Source: Thuidium tamariscinum (taxonomy: Eukaryota > Streptophyta > Bryopsida > Hypnales > Thuidiaceae). From it: a DNA stretch of 64,000 bases. The position numbers and the translations under genes were made by a program. The stretch's first letter is position 1; each line of letters begins with the position of its first letter. The notes under the pieces are model-generated. The model did no database searches, had not been told where the DNA came from, and saw only the letters and a program-made list of their open reading frames with translations. The stretch covers positions 20,888,001 through 20,952,000 of the forward strand of contig OX344757.2 of NCBI GenBank assembly GCA_947034885.2. Reading direction: 5' to 3'. Shown piece after piece: positions 61,013-64,000 of the stretch.

Positions 61013-61727
61013 GTGATTGCAAGAAGCACTTGTACTATTTGTTGTGTTTTGCAACAATACTCTTTTTTTTATAGAGTATTTTATAATTAAAAAATAATTT
61101 TCTTATTTACAATTTAAAAATATGATCAATGCATGCACCTTTAAGATGAAGGCAACCACCAAAGGAAATTTGTTAAAAAATCTCTAAGTAGGGAAACTAG
61201 AAAAATGCCAAATCTTAAGGAAATAGATATTTCAATGTTTTAATTGGAAAAAAATTAAGAAAATTAAAATTGGAAAATTTTGAAAACTTTATGAAGATTA
61301 TCATTCACCAACAAACCCACCAAAACATTTTTTGCATGTTTTTGAGAATGTTTCAAAATACAAGTAGAAATTGGCTGATTTTGTAAACTTCTACAAGACA
61401 TTTAATTATTTAAATTTGAAAATCTTGTGAACATTAGCTAAAAGTATACTAGAAGACCATCTTTTCCAAATTTTATCTCCAAATTCATTTCTATAGGAAC
61501 TACTTTGTTCCAAAATACCACAAATTGGCAAGTGTTATATAATATTGGGGACTGGTATTAAGTAGTAAATTTTCTTAAACTTCAAAAAATTATAGAAGGT
61601 GTATAATAGGCATAAGTACCTTGTCTACAAACTTTGAGTTTTTTGGAGGGAGGATGCAAAAGTTATGACCACAAAAATAATCAACTCGTAATGTATAATA
61701 GGAAATAATACAAGTGTTTTTTGCAAT
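61013..61727 (-). mobile_element. MITE-like element, family C, copy 2
   Basis: Ends GTGATTGCAAGAAGCACTTG and CAAGTGTTTTTTGCAATGAT are inverted repeats of the family C type. The interior (CTTTAAGATGAAGGCAACCACC, GGAAATTTGTTAA) is the reverse complement of the interior of the copy at 52563-53277, so the two lie in opposite orientation. The same length of about 715 bases supports both boundaries. Confidence 0.8.
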
Positions 61728-62414
61728 GATCCTAATATATTTGCTAATGATACATTAATTGATATTGATATAGGTGTTCAATCTTATATACTTACACAAC
61801 TCTTGTCTACACCCCCTTAAGAACAATTAGATGGTTGTCTTGATGGTTGTATAATGAAAAAATTTCATAACTCAATTTGGCCTTTAAAAATAAATAGAAT
61901 TTTCAATTTATTGTTTTTATTGCACAAGACATTCTTTTCCATTCTATATTGATGTCAGAAATCACAATTAGTTGTATAAAAAATCATGATTATTATAATT
62001 TTGTAGTAACAAGTGAAGGTATTTATTGGTATGTGTAACAATCAAAATAAAAGTATTTGAATTATTTTGTTAAGATATAATTGTTAATGAATAATGGTAA
62101 GAACTTCTTTGAGTAATTTATTTTTCCTTGATAATTTTTTTGCTAAGACCTTGGAATCAAATTACTACTATTAAGTTAAATTTATGTTTCACAATTGATT
62201 GATAAAATATTGGTATGTTTGATCATTAGAGAAAATTTTGAGCCTATGTAGGGCTATTTGACTAATTAAAATGTGAAATTTAAATTTAAGAAAAGTAAAA
62301 ATTGACCCATGCAATCACTCAATGTACCACACATGATTGGAGACTAAAAACATTTTATTTTATTTTTTAAGAAGAGTTTTCTTTTCTTTGGATTTGCACA
62401 TTGGCAATAGAAAA

Positions 62415-62682
62415 TATTAGAGGGGATTTAAAGCAAAAGAGGGTTGTTTCAAGCCTATTCCCCTTGTTCCCCAAACAAATAAAAAAAACTCATGTAGCTA
62501 CTATCAAGCCAATAATTTCCGAAAAAAATTTAAAAAAAATTGGTCTTGAAATGTGAAATTAAAAATTAAAAAATGATGCAACCAAGTCCTAGCTATGTTA
62601 CATTATTGACACTATGAAGTTCCCTCATTCCCTATAGTTTGAGAACTCACAGTCTTATTTAAAGCCAAATTTCACTTTAATG
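62415..62682. mobile_element. MITE-like element, family A, copy 4 (diverged)
   Basis: Ends TATTAGAGGGGATTTAAAGC and TTAAAGCCAAATTTCACTTTAATG are inverted matches of the family A consensus with several differences. The interior contains TTCCCTCATTCCCTATAG, like the inner edges of the other copies. Confidence 0.6.
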
Positions 62683-62689
62683 TGGGTCT

Positions 62690-64000
62690 TCTATAAGGGC
62701 AAGTGATGAGTTTTTGTAACTTTGTAAATAGTAATGAGTAATAAAGCTACATCATTTTTATTATCTACTATAGTAATCCAATAAATTTTCCAAAGATGAA
62801 GTATAGAATTTTAAAAAAATCTTACTTACATAATAGAAAAATATAAGTAAGCAAAAGAAAAATTCATGAGTTATTTATAGATTTTTCTTGAAGTAGGATC
62901 TTAAGTTTGTTTGTTTCAATTTCATCTTAAAACCAAATAGAAAAATCAAGTAGAAAGAATATTTGGATATTTTTGAAGCAAAAAATTATTACCAAAAGTC
63001 CATTTAGTATTGGAATCATGGGTCTTTTGAATTAAGTTCAATATTAGATTTATGGACCTTTTATTTTAAAATTTTGACACTATAAAATTAACATGCACCA
63101 TATATCAAGTGTAGTTAAGAAATCTTGAAATAAGTTAGAACACATTCAAGTAGCTTAATGAACTAGCTTCCATTGGAAAATTTACAAATTTGATTATTTT
63201 CTTTCATTAATTCATCTCATCAATGAAAAAGTATCAACAATAGAATATATGAGATTCAATATTATGAATTGAAGGAATTTTTTAAGAAAATAGATAGATC
63301 TTTGTCCTAAATAGACTAAGTTTATTATTAAACCTTAGTAAGCAATTCAATATGATCTAGTTTGTTAGAGTATTCAAAATAGCATTGTTTTAATAGTTTT
63401 ATTTGAAACTCGGCTATAATTTGTCATTTATAAGTGGGATTTTTATAAAATTGTATTAAATGTTGATACACACTTCATTTCAATGAAATAACAACTATAT
63501 TCAAATGATGAAACAAAATATGACTTTGATAATAATTTTGTATATATAATGATAGATTAAGCATGTTTGAAAATTTGAAAAATAGTTGACAACATACAAA
63601 ATCTACAATTATATATTTTTAATAAATATAATCAGATTATTGAAATTTTCACATTGGATTTTACAATTGTATCTAACATCCATTAATTTCAAAAATCAAT
63701 AATAAGATAAAGATTCAAACCAAATTAGTATCAACGAACGTAGATCTTTATATTGATTGAATATACACTCTCTCAACGAATGATAACATTGACTAATGGG
63801 ATTGTTACAATATCAAAGATTTGAAAAGAGGAATTGAGAATGGAATAGATTGAAATAAACAATTACCATGTCCTTTCACAATCAAAAGTGTCTATTGATG
63901 GGTCATATTAGGTGTAGCATTCAAACTAAGGATTTTATATCCAATGATATTTGCGCCTTGTTCAATAATTATTCTTGAATTGCAAAACTACAATCAAAAC
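62690..64000. other. AT-rich gene-free end of the window
   Basis: No gene, RNA or clear repeat recognised. Confidence 0.5.

Overview
The window looks like nuclear DNA of a seed-free land plant, most likely a bryophyte such as a moss. Inference rests on three points. There is a complete intraflagellar-transport gene (IFT54), expected only where flagellated sperm are made. There are plant-type genes (RING-CH membrane protein, CYSTM peptide, plant-length VDAC). Genes have many small exons and short GT-AG introns, set in very AT-rich intergenic DNA full of small inverted-repeat elements. Species cannot be named from the sequence alone. All exon models were built by hand from splice signals, reading phase and family resemblance.

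Layout. 1-2664: an inverted, nearly identical partial copy of IFT54 (exons 2-10). 2676-7680: AT-rich spacer with retroelement relics and a hairpin. 7684-12472, minus strand: the intact 17-exon IFT54 gene. 12473-13700: a divergent promoter region built from degenerate repeats. 13700-17200, plus: VDAC porin with a 900-bp 5'UTR intron. 17200-19999: AT-rich. 20000-23920, minus: IMPACT-like RWD/UPF0029 protein. 24000-29126: AT-rich with MITE-like elements. 29764-30054, plus: a one-exon CYSTM protein. 31000-35300: AT-rich with repeat copies. 35345-39384, minus: a RING-CH (MARCH-type) membrane E3 ligase. 40050-41130 and 50780-51600: GC-richer islands without a recognised gene. The rest to 64000 is mostly AT-rich, with at least four inverted-repeat element families and one unrecognised protein gene at 56956-57507.

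The genes are independent housekeeping or ciliary genes, not an operon-like system. The most striking feature is the IFT54 inverted duplication, arms about 2.66 kb and spacer about 6.9 kb. It can form a long fold-back, carries a 5' truncated copy facing the functional gene, and shows uneven divergence along the arms that suggests gene conversion. The second is a CACTA-type MITE with a readable 3-bp target duplication and its own empty site in the neighbouring tandem repeat unit.
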